Below are positions 1 through 9,869 of a stretch of 64,000 bases of DNA, in pieces. Source of the DNA: Lamellibrachia columna (Eukaryota; Annelida; Polychaeta; Sabellida; Siboglinidae). Where the stretch lies: contig OY759261.1 of NCBI GenBank assembly GCA_963662155.1, positions 8,130,229 through 8,194,228 on the forward strand, read 5' to 3'. The position numbers were made by a program, and so were the translations under genes. The notes under the pieces are model-generated. The model did not search any database. It saw only the letters and a program-made list of their open reading frames with translations, and was not told the DNA's origin. Position 1 is the first letter of the stretch, and each line of letters opens with the position of its first letter.

Positions 1-1476
1 GCATCGTACCAACGTATATATAATACATTGACCGGTCTGCGTGTTCCGCAAAACTGTTGATGCAATTTATTTGTCAAGCAAAATTTTACATTGGCCTTAA
101 AAGCGTCAAATGAACTCCAATTCAAATAAGCTAAGCACCAGTGGATTCCTCCTTCTTTTAGAAAATACATGAAGGCATGTTTGCAGGTAATTATTGTTAT
201 TGTTGTACACTAATAAATTGTTCTGGATGTATTTTAAAGTATATGCGTTTCGTAAGGATTGTTTAAAACATAACTCTGACCAGAATATCCCAAAATATAA
301 CCCATACACGTTATTTCCACTAACGCCAACATTTTGGTAACAGCAAGAACCAACAATAACGGGAGCTACAGGCTTATTTATAATCGGGTTATTAAAAAGG
401 GAAAGGGTGTTGTATGTAGCATGTATGTTTGTATGTATGCTTGACAAGCATTTCATATGTATCGCATGGTTTGAAAACAGGATAAATGCGAAAATGCCCA
501 ATAATTGTGAAGCGCTGTGAAGACCAGAACCACGGTTTCCAATGGCTTCTTAGATTGATGACTTGATTTATGTAGGCAGACAGTGTTATTTTGGAATTAA
601 GTACGAACGTTTTATCCAGCATCTAACCAATTTTCAGAGATGGTATCGCAGAAGAACCTGGCATACACTTGCTTAAGAATTTTATTTCCGGGTGGATAGC
701 TGGTGGTAACGTGTTGTGTGAAGTACCCACATCAAACAAAAGTCATACACGCTTAAATTATGGCTCACAAGCAAACGTTTAGGGTTAAGATTTGGGTTAA
801 TGACATGGTTACGGATTAAGGATAGGGTTAGTGTTTGGTGATAAAACATGATGCTCTCTTTCAAGTCCAGGGTAAATGGCTTTATTTTGAGGCGGGCCAC
901 AGAAAGGCCCCTGTGGCGATGTTGGGGTTTGAGGCCAGCCGATAAGGCAATTACATAGGGAAATGCTGCAGGAACACAGACTGCACATGAAATCTGCGAC
1001 TGGGGTAACGCAGAAGACGCTGCACTAACCTAGCAACAAAGACAGACATGGATGAACAATCTCCCGGACTATGATCACAGGCGATAGTATGGCTGCTTCA
1101 AAACCGCAAACAACATATTCATTGGAGGTTGTCCAGGGTGGAGGAAATAAAGAGTGTCTTTAAGAAGACAAGGGCTGAGACGGAAAAAAACAGTCTCTCA
1201 GCCGGGCGCCAACAAAGCCGTGGACATGACCTGTCTAAGAAGCGTTAAACGGTTTAACGGACGAAAATGGATATGTCCGAACACCTATCAAATTACGTTA
1301 ATTGAAACGAACACTGGTCACATATTTTAATAGTATTAACTATATAGAACAAGAGTTGGGTGCCATTGAAAGAGACACTTAGCGTGAATCAATTGCAAGA
1401 AAATCCTGTCATCCAGTCACTATTGCATAACAAATACATTTATGAAGATAATGTCGACTGAATTACTACTAACTTT
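1..1476. other. AT-rich DNA without a supported gene
   Basis: I see no gene here. Three overlapping minus-strand open frames (131, 76 and 72 codons, between 106 and 900) have low-complexity composition rich in Asn, Ile, Leu and Phe, no recognisable domain and no splice context, so they look like chance frames. Small structures are a hairpin with 8-bp arms at 1173-1180 and 1196-1203, and a near-perfect palindrome at 1244-1258 (GTTAAAC, one base, GTTTAAC). A degenerate telomere-like stretch is listed separately. The segment ends where the tetranucleotide tail of the LINE begins. Confidence 0.6.
776..838. repeat. Degenerate telomere-like (GGGTTA-type) tract
   Basis: The stretch holds several short GGGTTA or TTAGGG-like words (TTTAGGGTTAAG, TTTGGGTTAATG, ATAGGGTTAGTG) about 10-25 bases apart. 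It is far too degenerate to be a telomere. It could be an old interstitial telomeric patch, part of a dispersed repeat, or chance. Confidence 0.25.
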
Positions 1477-1884
1477 CTTACTTACTTACTTACCTACCTA
1501 CCTACTTACTTACTTACTTACTTACTTCCTTACCTACCTACCTACCTACCTACCTACCTACCTACTTACTTACTTACTTACCTACCTACCTACCTACCTA
1601 CCTACTTACTTACTTACTTACCTACCTACCTACCTACCTACCTACCTACCTACCTACCTACTTACTTACTTACTTACCTACCTACCTACCTACCTACCTA
1701 CTTACTTACTTACTTACCTACCTACCTACCTACCTACCTACCTACCTACCTACCTACTTACTTACTTACTTACCTACCTACCTACTTACTTACTTACCTA
1801 CCTACCTACCTACCTACCTACTTACTTACTTACTTACTTAATTACTTACTTACTTAATTACTTACCTACTTACTTACTTACTTA

Positions 1885-1921
<37 letters not shown>

Positions 1922-2000
1922 CTACCTACTTACTTACCTATCTACCTACTTACTTACTTACTTACTTAATTACTTAATTACTTACTTACTTACTTACTTA
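1477..2000 (-). repeat. Tetranucleotide array (TTAC/CTAC), probable expanded LINE 3' tail
   Basis: There are 524 bases, exactly 131 four-base units, nearly all TTAC or CTAC on the plus strand (GTAA or GTAG on the minus strand). Rare ATTA-type variants cluster towards the 2000 side. CTAC units occur in runs separated by blocks of mostly four TTAC units, so the tract has its own higher-order pattern. It begins directly at the stop codon of the LINE reading frame (1998-2000). Several non-LTR clades end in short tandem repeats, so I infer an expanded 3' tail. A plus-strand open frame here (LTY/PTY repeats) is only a consequence of the period. Confidence 0.9.
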
Positions 2001-2153
2001 CTGCTTACTGATCCGTAACCCGCCTGGGTCGTAGGGTCGCTGCTCCAATGAACATTGCACAAGTCGGCCACAGTCTTGGCGGTTGTCTGGTAGTGCCTGG
2101 GTTTCTGAATAGGTCTTTCCTGTCCATTCCTCAATGCTGTCTGTCCATCTCTT
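1998..2153 (-). pseudogene. LINE RT C-terminal end with stop codon
   Basis: From 2153 down to 1998 one frame reads KRWTDSIEEWTG, then KTYSETQALPDNRQ, then LVQCSLEQRPYDPGGLR, and stops with TAA at 1998-2000. The KRW-x-D-x-I-x-EWTG motif and the QRPYDPGGLR ending are typical of the last part of LINE endonuclease-RT proteins. The upstream part of this stretch (2121-2153) is also the last copy of the 35-bp minisatellite, so the frame enters the repeat from intact C-terminal sequence. The usual conserved Trp in this tail is replaced by Cys (RQDCGRL), a sign of decay. Confidence 0.88.
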
Positions 2154-2820
2154 CCTGTCCATTCCTCAATGCTGTCTGTCCATCTCTTCCTGTCCATTCC
2201 TCAATGCTGTCTGTCCATCTCTTCCTGTCCATTCCTCAATGCTGTCTGTCCATCTCTTCCTGTCCATTCCTCAATGCTGTCTGTCCATCTCTTCCTGTCC
2301 ATTCCTCAATGCTGTCTGTCCATCTCTTCCTGTCCATTCCTCAATGCTGTCTGTCCATCTCTTCCTGTCCATTCCTCAATGCTGTCTGTCCATCTCTTCC
2401 TGTCCATTCCTCAATGCTGTCTGTCCATCTCTTCCTGTCCATTCCTCAATGCTGTCTGTCCATCTCTTCCTGTCCATTCCTCAATGCTGTCTGTCCATCT
2501 CTTCCTGTCCATTCCTCAATGCTGTCTGTCCATCTCTTCCTGTCCATTCCTCAATGCTGTCTGTCCATCTCTTCCTGTCCATTCCTCAATGCTGTCTGTC
2601 CATCTCTTCCTGTCCATTCCTCAATGCTGTCTGTCCATCTCTTCCTGTCCATTCCTCAATGCTGTCTGTCCATCTCTTCCTGTCCATTCCTCAATGCTGT
2701 CTGTCCATCTCTTCCTGTCCATTCCTCAATGCTGTCTGCCCATCTCTTCCTGTCCATTCCTCAATGCTGTCTGTCCATCTCTTCCTGTCCATTCCTCAAT
2801 GCTGTCTGTCCATCTCTTCC
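2121..2820. repeat. 35-bp minisatellite, exactly 20 copies, derived from LINE RT
   Basis: The 700 bases are 20 head-to-tail copies of a 35-base unit beginning TGTCCATTCCTCAATGCTGT on the plus strand. I found a single substitution, T to C at 2739, so the array is almost perfectly homogeneous. On the minus strand the unit spells the codons for KRWTDSIEEWTG, the C-terminal motif of the LINE in which it lies, with LINE sequence on both sides (QGKRRRGRQ before, KTYSETQ after). Because 35 is not a multiple of three and the unit has no plus-strand stops, all three plus frames are open for more than 230 codons. These are artefacts. Confidence 0.97.
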
Positions 2821-2939
2821 TGTCTTCCTCGTCTTCTTTTCCCCTGCACTGTTCCCTGAAGGACTATTTTAGAGAGACCGCTTGATCTCGTCACATGCCC
2901 ACACCATCTCAGCTTCCTCTTCTTCACTGTGGTCAAAAG
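2821..2939 (-). pseudogene. LINE RT fragment, KKRKLRWCGHV to RRRGRQ segment
   Basis: From 2939 down to 2821 one open frame reads LLTTVKKRKLRWCGHV, TRSSGLSKIVLQGTVQG and KRRRGRQ. This is the conserved Trp/His-containing C-terminal segment of LINE endonuclease-RT proteins (pattern KRKL-x-W-x-GHV, then LQGTV-x-G-x-RR-x-GR). The next residues should be KRW-x-D-x-I-x-EWTG, but the reading frame shifts by one base at the border of the 35-bp minisatellite. The preceding fragment lies in a different frame. Confidence 0.9.
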
Positions 2940-3059
2940 GCTTCACAATGACCCACGTGTTGAGGGATGGTTTACAGATTTCTTCAATGGTGACGTGGAG
3001 ATACCGAGGATTCTACGGAAGCATCTCCTTTCCACTGTAACCATCTTCCTTTGTAGTTC
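2940..3059 (-). pseudogene. LINE RT fragment, RRCFRRILGIS segment
   Basis: From 3059 downwards one frame reads ELQRKMVTVERRCFRRILGIS, followed after a frame change by HVTIEEI (2974-2997). In related LINE proteins the order is ACESWTLTAEL, QRR, CFRRILGIS, HVTNEEV, so the fragment is in the right place. The stretch just upstream, normally holding the LYACESWT motif, is missing at about 3060: the sequence jumps from DKNIAMKS straight to ELQRKM. That missing piece appears instead inside the 72-bp units of the neighbouring satellite. An open frame on the plus strand at 2929-3162 is antisense to this relic. Confidence 0.88.
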
Positions 3060-3414
3060 ATTTGTGACTTCATTGCGATGTTTTTGTCCCTCCAAATTGG
3101 TTTCAGTTTCAGTATTTGTGCAGACCTTGCAAGGATTTCAGTCTTGGATCCCTCGTCACTGATGATGGCCCCGACGTATATAAAACTGTTTCACTGTTTC
3201 GCGTTCTTGTCCATTGGCAGTTATGCTTGATCTATTTGTATTACTGCTGTTTGCCATTATCTTGGTTTTCCATGCCTGGCTGATGTTTCGTCCAGTCGGT
3301 TCACCAGGTTGACGAGTTCTTCTTCCTCTCCAGCCAAACCGTCGATGTCACCAGCGAACCGAAGGTTGGTGATGGTGCGTCCTCCAATGTTAACTGTGCC
3401 GGTGTGGTCTTCTA
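3060..3414 (-). pseudogene. LINE RT palm motif and linker fragment, catalytic Asp lost
   Basis: From 3414 down: LEDHTGTVNIGGRT, then ITNLRFAGDIDGLAG, EEEELVNLVNRLDETSARHG, KTKIMANSSN, IISDEGSK, LKPIWRDKNIAMKS. LRFAGDID corresponds to the LRFADDID palm box. The first catalytic Asp codon is GGT rather than GAT or GAC (3350-3352), so this copy could not polymerise. A deletion of roughly six codons lies after SARHG, where a MEISAE-like stretch is expected, and there is a frameshift before YVGAIISDEGSK. The first 40 bases (3375-3414) are at the same time RT coding sequence and the first unit of the 40-bp satellite, which proves the origin of the satellite. Confidence 0.93.
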
Positions 3415-4619
3415 GTGCGTCCTCCAATGTTAACTGAGTCGGTGTGGTCGCTTAGTGCGTCCTCCAATGTTAACTGTGTCGGTGTGGTCTTCTAGTGCGT
3501 CCTCCAATGTTAACTGTGCCGGTGTGGTCTTCTAGTGCGTCCTCCAATGTTAATTGTGCCGGTGTAGTCTTCTAGTGCGTCCCCCAATGTTAACTGTGCC
3601 GGTGTGGTCTTCTAGTGCGTCCTCCAATGTTAACTGTGTCGGTATGGTCTTCTAGTGCTTCATCCAATGTTAACTCTGTCGGTATGGTCTTCTAGTACGT
3701 CCTCCAATATTAACTTTGTCGGTGTGGTCGTCTAGTGCGTCCTCCAATGTTAACTGTGTCGGTGTGGTCTTCTAGTGCGTCCTCCAATGTTAACTGTGTC
3801 GGTGTGGTCTTCTAGTGCGTCCTCCAATGTTAACTGTGTCGGTGTGGTGTTCTAGTGCGTCCTCCAATGTTAACTGTGCCGGCGGGGTCTTCTAGTGCGT
3901 ACTCCAATGTTAACTGTGCCTGTGTGGTCTTCTAGTGCGTCCTCCAATGTTAACTGTGCCGGAGTGGTCTTCTAGTGCGTCCTCCAATGTTAACTGTGGC
4001 GGTGTGGTCTTCTAGTGCGTCCTCCAATGTTAACTGTGTCGGTTTGGTCTTCTAGTGCGTCCTCCAATGTTAACTCTGCCGGTGTGGTCTTCTAGTGCGT
4101 CCTCCTATGTTAACTGTGCCGGTGCCGTCTTCTAGTGCGTCCGCCAATGTTAACTGTGTCCATGATTCACATGCATACAGGGAGATGAAAAGGACCAGTA
4201 ATTCTAGTGCGCCCTCCAATGTTAACTGTGCCGGTGTGGTCTTCTAGTGCGTCCTCCAATGTTAACTGTGTCGGTGTGGTCTTCTAGTGCGTCCTCCAAT
4301 GTTAACTGTGTCGGTTTGGTCTTCTAGCACGTCCTCCAATGTTAATTGTGTCGGTGTGGTCTTCTAGTGCGTCCTCCAATGTTAACTGTGCCGGTGGGGT
4401 ATTCTAGTGCGTCCTCCAATGTTAACTGTGCCTGTGTGGTCTTCTAGTGCGTCCTCCAATGTTAACTGTGCCTGTGTGGTCTTCTAGTGCGTCCTCCAAT
4501 GTTAAATGTGCCGGTGTGGTCTTCTAGTGCGTCCTCCAATGTTACCTGTGCCGGTGTGGTCTTCTAGTGCGTCCTCCAATGTTAACTGTGCCGGTGTGGT
4601 CTTCTAGTGATTCCTCCAA

Positions 4620-6560
4620 TGTTAACTGTGTCGGTGTGGTCTTCTAGTGCGTCCTCCAATGTTAACTGTGTCGGTGTGGTGTTCTAGTGCGTCCTCCAAT
4701 GTTAACTGTGCCTGTGTGGTCTTCTAGTGATTCCTTCAATGTTAACTGTGTCGGTGTGGTCTTCTAGTGCGTCCTCCAATGTTAACTGTGTCGGTGTGGT
4801 GTTCTAGTGCGTCCTCCAATGTTAACTGTGCCGGTGTGGTCTTCTAGTGATTCCTCCAATGTTAACTGTGTCGGTGTGGTCTTCTAGTGCGTCCTCCAAT
4901 GTTAACTGTATCAGTTTGGTCTTCTAGTGCGTCCTCCAATGTTAACTCTGCCGGTGTGGTCTTCTAGTGCGTCCTCTAATGTTAACTGTGCCGGTGTGGT
5001 CTTCTAGTGCGTCCGCCAATGTTAACTGTGTCCATGATTCACATGCATACAGGGAGATGAAAAGGACCAGTAATTATAGTGCGTCCTCCAATGTTAACTG
5101 TGTCGGTGTGGTCTTCTAGTGCGTCCTCCAATGTTAACTGTGTCGGTGTGGTCTTCTAGTGCGTCCTCCAATGTTAACTGTGTCGGTGTGATCTTCTAGT
5201 GCGTCCTCCAATGTTAACTGTGCCGGTGTGGTCTTCTAGTGCGTCCTCCAATGTTAACTGTGTCGGTGTGGTCTTCTAGTGCGTCCTCCAATGTTAACTG
5301 TATCGGTGTGGTCTTCTAGTGCGTCCTCCAATGTTAAATGTGTCCATGATTCACATGCATAAAGGGAGATGAAAAGGACCAGTAATTCTAGTGCGTCCTC
5401 CAATGTTAACTGTGTCGGTGTGGTCTTCTAGTGCGTCCTCCAATGTTAACTGTGTCGGTGTGGTCTACTAGTACGTCCTCCAATGTTAACTGTGTCGGTG
5501 TGGTCGTCTAGTGCGTCCTCCAATGTTAACTGTGTCGGTGTGATCTTCTAGTGCATCCTCCAATGTTAACTGTGCCGGTGTGGTCTTCTAGTGCGTCCTC
5601 CAATGTTAACTGTGTCGGTGTGGTGTTCTAGTGCGTCCTCCAATGTTAACTGTGCCTGTGTGGTCTTCTAGTGATTCCTTCAATGTTAACTGTGTCGGTG
5701 TGGTCTTCTAGTGCGTCCTCCAATGTTAACTGTGTCGGTGTGGTGTTCTAGTGCGTCCTCCAATGTTAACTGTGCCGGTGTGGTCTTCTAGTGATTCCTC
5801 CAATGTTAACTGTGTCGGTGTGGTCTTCTAGTGCGTCCTCCAATGTTAACTGTATCAGTTTGGTCTTCTAGTGCGTCCTCCAATGTTAACTCTGCCGGTG
5901 TGGTCTTCTAGTGCGTCCTCTAATGTTAACTGTGCCGGTGTGGTCTTCTAGTGCGTCCGCCAATGTTAACTGTGTCCATGATTCACATGCATACAGGGAG
6001 ATGAAAAGGACCAGTAATTATAGTGCGTCCTCCAATGTTAACTGTGTCGGTGTGGTCTTCTAGTGCGTCCTCCAATGTTAACTGTGTCGGTGTGGTCTTC
6101 TAGTGCGTCCTCCAATGTTAACTGTGTCGGTGTGATCTTCTAGTGGGTCCTCCAATGTTAACTGTGCCGGTGTGGTCTTCTAGTGCGTCCTCCAATGTTA
6201 ACTGTGTCGGTGTGGTCTTCTAGTGCGTCCTCCAATGTTAACTGTGTCGGTGTGGTCTTCTAGTGCGTCCTCCAATGTTAAATGTGTCCATGATTCACAT
6301 GCATAAAGGGAGATGAAAAGGACCAGTAATTCTAGTGCGTCCTCCAATGTTAACTGTGTCGGTGTGGTCTTCTAGTGCGTCCTCCAATGTTAACTGTGTC
6401 GGTGTGGTCTACTAGTACGTCCTCCAATGTTAACTGTGTCGGTGTGGTCGTCTAGTGCGTCCTCCAATGTTAACTGTGTCGGTGTGATCTTCTAGTGCAT
6501 CCTCCAATGTTAACTGTGCCGGTGTGGTCTTCTAGTTCGTCCTCCAATGTTAACTGTGTC
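4620..6560. repeat. 944-bp block duplicated in tandem inside the 40-bp satellite
   Basis: Rare variants recur at an offset of 944 bases: GTGATTCCTTCAATG at about 4729 and 5673, TGTATCAGTTTGG, the AATTATAGTG-marked insert, and the composite units 5033/5977 and 5345/6289. The offset equals 20 ordinary plus two 72-bp units. The copies differ at a few positions, for example TGTATCGG near 5291 against TGTGTCGG near 6241. Confidence 0.85.
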
Positions 6561-9500
6561 GGTGTGGTCTTCTAGTGCGTCCTCCAATGTTAACTGTGTC
6601 GGTGTGGTCTTCTAGTGCGTCCTCCAATGTTAACTGTGTCGGTGTGGTCTTCTAGTGCGTCCTCCAATGTTAACTGTGCCGGCGGGGTCTTCTAGTGAGT
6701 CCTCCAATGTTAACTGTGCCGGTGTGGTCTTCTAGTGCGTCCTCCAATGTTAACTGTGGCGGTGTGGTCTTCTAGTGCGTCCTCCAATGTTAACTGTGAC
6801 GGTGTGGTCTTCTAGTGCGTCCTCCAATGTTAACTGTGCCGGTTTGGTCTTCTAGTGCGTCCTCCAATGTTAACTGTGCCGGTGTGGTCTTCTAGTGCGT
6901 GCTCCAATGTTAACTGTGCCGGTGTGGTCTTCTAGTGCGTCCTCCAATGTTAACTGTGCCGGTGTGGTCTTCTAGTGCGTTCTCCAATGTTAACTGTGTC
7001 GGAGTAGTCTTCTATTGCATCCTCCAGTGTTAACTGTGTCGGTGTGGTCTTCTAGTACGTCCTCCAATGTTAACTGTGTCCATGATTCACATGCATACAG
7101 GGAGATGAAAAGGACCAGTAATTCTAGTGCGTCCTCCAATGTTAACTGTGTCGGTGTGGTCTTCTAGTGCGTCCTCCAATGTTAACTGTGTCGGTGTGAT
7201 CTTCTAGTGCGTCCTCCAATGTTAACTGTGCCGGTGTGGTCTTCTAATGCGTCCTCCAATGTTAACTGTGTCGGTGTGGTCTTCTAGTGCGTCCTCCAAT
7301 GTTAACTGTGCCGGTGTGGTCTTCTAGTGCGTCCTCCAATGTTAAATGTGTCCATGATTCACATGCATACAGGGAGATGAAAAGGACCAGTAATTATAGT
7401 GCGTCCTCCAATGTTAACTGTGTCGGTGTGGTCGTCTAGTGCGTCCTCCAATGTTAACTGTGTCGGTGTGATCTTCTAGTGCGTCCTCCAATGTTAACTG
7501 TGCCGGTGTGGTCTTCTAGTGCGTCCTCCAATGTTAACTGTGTCGGTGTGGTCTTCTAGTGCGTCCTCCAATGTTAACTGTGTCGGTGTGGTCTTCTAGT
7601 GCGTCCTCCAATGTTAACTGTGTCGGTGTGGTCTTCTAGTGCGTCCTCCAATGTTAACTGTGCCGGCGGGGTTTTCTAGTGAGTCCTCCAATGTTAACTG
7701 TGCCGGTGTGGTCTTCTAGTGCGTCCTCCAATGTTAACTGTGTCGGTGTGGTCTTCTAGTGGGTCCTCCAATGTTAACTGTGTCGGTGTGGTCTTCTAGT
7801 GCGTCCTCCAATGTTAACTGTGTCGGTGTGATCTTCTAGTGCGTCCTCCAATGTTAACTGTGCCGGTGTGGTCTTCTAGTGCGTCCTCCAATGTTAACTG
7901 TGTCGGTGTGGTCTTCTAGTGCGTCCTCCAATGTTAACTGTGTCGGTGTGGTCTTCTAGTGCGTCCTCCAATGTTAAATGTGTCCATGATTCACATGCAT
8001 ACAGGGAGATGAAAAGGACCAGTAATTCTAGTGTGTCCTCCAATGTTAACTGTGTCGGTGTGGTCTTCTAGTGCGTCCTCCAATGTTAACTGTGTCGGTG
8101 TGGTCTACTAGTACGTCCTCCAATGTTAACTGTGTCGGTGTGGTCGTCTAGTGCGTCCTCCAATGTTAACTGTGTCGGTGTGATCTTCTAGTGCATCCTC
8201 CAATGTTAACTGTGCCGGTGTGGTCTTCTAGTGCGTCCTCCAATGTTAACTGTGTCGGTGTGGTCTTCTAGTGCGTCCTCCAATGTTAACTGTGTCGGTG
8301 TGGTCTTCTAGTGCGTCCTCCAATGTTAACTGTGTCGGTGTGGTCTTCTAATGCGTCCTCCAATGTTAACTGTGTCGGTGTGGTCTTCTAGTGCGTCCTC
8401 CAATGTTAACTGTATCAGTTTGGTCTTCTAGTGCGTCCTCCAATGTTAACTCTGCCGGTGTGGTCTTCTAGTGCGTCCTCCAATGTTAACTGTATCAGTT
8501 TGGTCTTCTAGTGCGTCCTCCAATGTTAACTCTGCCGGTGTGGTCTTCTAGTGCGTCCTCTAATGTTAACTGTGCCGGTGTGGTCTTCTAGTGCGTCCGC
8601 CAATGTTAACTGTGTCCATGATTCACATGCATACAGGGAGATGAAAAGGACCAGTAATTATAGTGCGTCCTCCAATGTTAACTGTGTCGGTGTGGTCTTC
8701 TAGTGCGTCCTCCAATGTTAACTGTGTCGGTGTGGTCTTCTAGTGCGTCCTCCAATGTTAACTGTGTCGGTGTGATCTTCTAGTGGGTCCTCCAATGTTA
8801 ACTGTGCCGGTGTGGTCTTCTAGTGCGTCCTCCAATGTTAACTGTGTCGGTGTGGTCTTCTAGTGCGTCCTCCAATGTTAACTGTGTCGGTGTGGTCTTC
8901 TAGTGCGTCCTCCAATGTTAAATGTGTCCATGATTCACATGCATAAAGGGAGATGAAAAGGACCAGTAATTCTAGTGCGTCCTCCAATGTTAACTGTGTC
9001 GGTGTGGTCTTCTAGTGCGTCCTCCAATGTTAACTGTGTCGGTGTGGTCTACTAGTACGTCCTCCAATGTTAACTGTGTCGGTGTGGTCGTCTAGTGCGT
9101 CCTCCAATGTTAACTGTGTCGGTGTGATCTTCTAGTGCATCCTCCAATGTTAACTGTGCCGGTGTGGTCTTCTAGTTCGTCCTCCAATGTTAACTGTGTC
9201 GGTGTGGTCTTCTAGTGCGTCCTCCAATGTTAACTCTGTCGGTGTGGTCTTCTAGTGCGTCCTCCAATGTTAACTGTGTCGGTGTGGTCTTCTAGTGCGT
9301 CCTCCAATGTTAACTGTGCCGGCGGGGTCTTCTAGTGAGTCCTCCAATGTTAACTGTGCCGGTGTGGTCTTCTAGTGCGTCCTCCAATGTTAACTGTGGC
9401 GGTGTGGTCTTCTAGTGCGTCCTCCAATGTTAACTGTGACGGTGTGGTCTTCTAGTGCGTCCTCCAATGTTAACTGTGCCGGTTTGGTCTTCTAGTGCGT

Positions 9501-9600
9501 CCTCCAATGTTAACTGTGCCGGTGTGGTCTTCTAGTGCGTGCTCCAATGTTAACTGTGCCGGTGTGGTCTTCTAGTGCGTCCTCCAATGTTAACTGTGTC
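5870..9600. repeat. 2,640-bp offset duplication inside the satellite
   Basis: The segment at about 5870-6960 recurs at 8510-9600 with the same variant order: inserts 5977/8617 and 6289/8929, the CCGGCGGGG unit, the GTGAGTCC unit, the TGTGGCGG and TGTGACGG pair and the GTGCTCC unit. 2,640 equals 57 ordinary plus five 72-bp units. The DNA between (about 6960-8280) is itself copied 2,792 bases further on (7081/9873, 7353/10145, 7985/10777). Confidence 0.85.
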
Positions 9601-9869
9601 GGTGTGGTCTTCTAGTGGGTCCTCCAATGTAAACTGTACCGGTGTGGTCTTCTAGTGCGTCCTCCAATGTTAAATGTGTCCATGATTCACATGCATACAG
9701 GGAGATGAAAAGGACCAGTAATTCTAGTGCGTCCTCCAATGTTAACTGTGCCGGTGTGGTCTTCTAGTGCGTTCTCCAATGTTAACTGTGTCGGAGTAGT
9801 CTTCTATTGCATCCTCCAGTGTTAACTGTGTCGGTGTGGTCTTCTAGTACGTCCTCCAATGTTAACTGT

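Larger units (their letters stand above)
1477..3414 (-). mobile_element. 3' remnant of a non-LTR retrotransposon (LINE), RT C-terminal half plus tail
   Basis: Read on the minus strand, this interval gives, in the order expected for a LINE endonuclease-reverse transcriptase, these motifs: LEDHTGTVNIGGRT, LRFAGDID (palm catalytic box), IISDEGSK, LKPIWRDKNI, RRCFRRILGIS, KKRKLRWCGHVTRSSG, LQGTVQGKRRRGRQ, KRWTDSIEEWTG, QRPYDPGGLR, a stop codon and a tetranucleotide tail. Endonuclease, fingers and the rest of the palm are absent. The copy is dead: the catalytic FADD is FAGD, there are at least four frame changes and two internal deletions, and a 700-bp minisatellite has grown inside it. At its inner edge it passes directly into the 45-kb satellite. 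Motif order makes LINE identity near certain. The clade is not resolved; RTE, L2 or CR1-type elements with short tandem-repeat tails are candidates. Confidence 0.93.

Noticed and set aside
776..838. True interstitial telomere
   Set aside because: Only scattered degenerate words, no consecutive exact TTAGGG units.
106..900. Minus-strand ORFs of 131, 76 and 72 codons
   Set aside because: AT-rich chance frames, overlapping each other, with no domain or splice context.
1442..1969. 175-codon plus-strand ORF of LTY/PTY repeats
   Set aside because: Direct product of the tetranucleotide array (12 bases = four codons, no stop).
2048..2885. Three overlapping plus-strand ORFs of 238-274 codons
   Set aside because: The 35-bp unit has no plus-strand stop and is not a multiple of three, so every frame is open. 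The true ancestry is antisense RT sequence.
2929..3162. 77-codon plus-strand ORF
   Set aside because: Antisense of the decayed LINE RT fragment.
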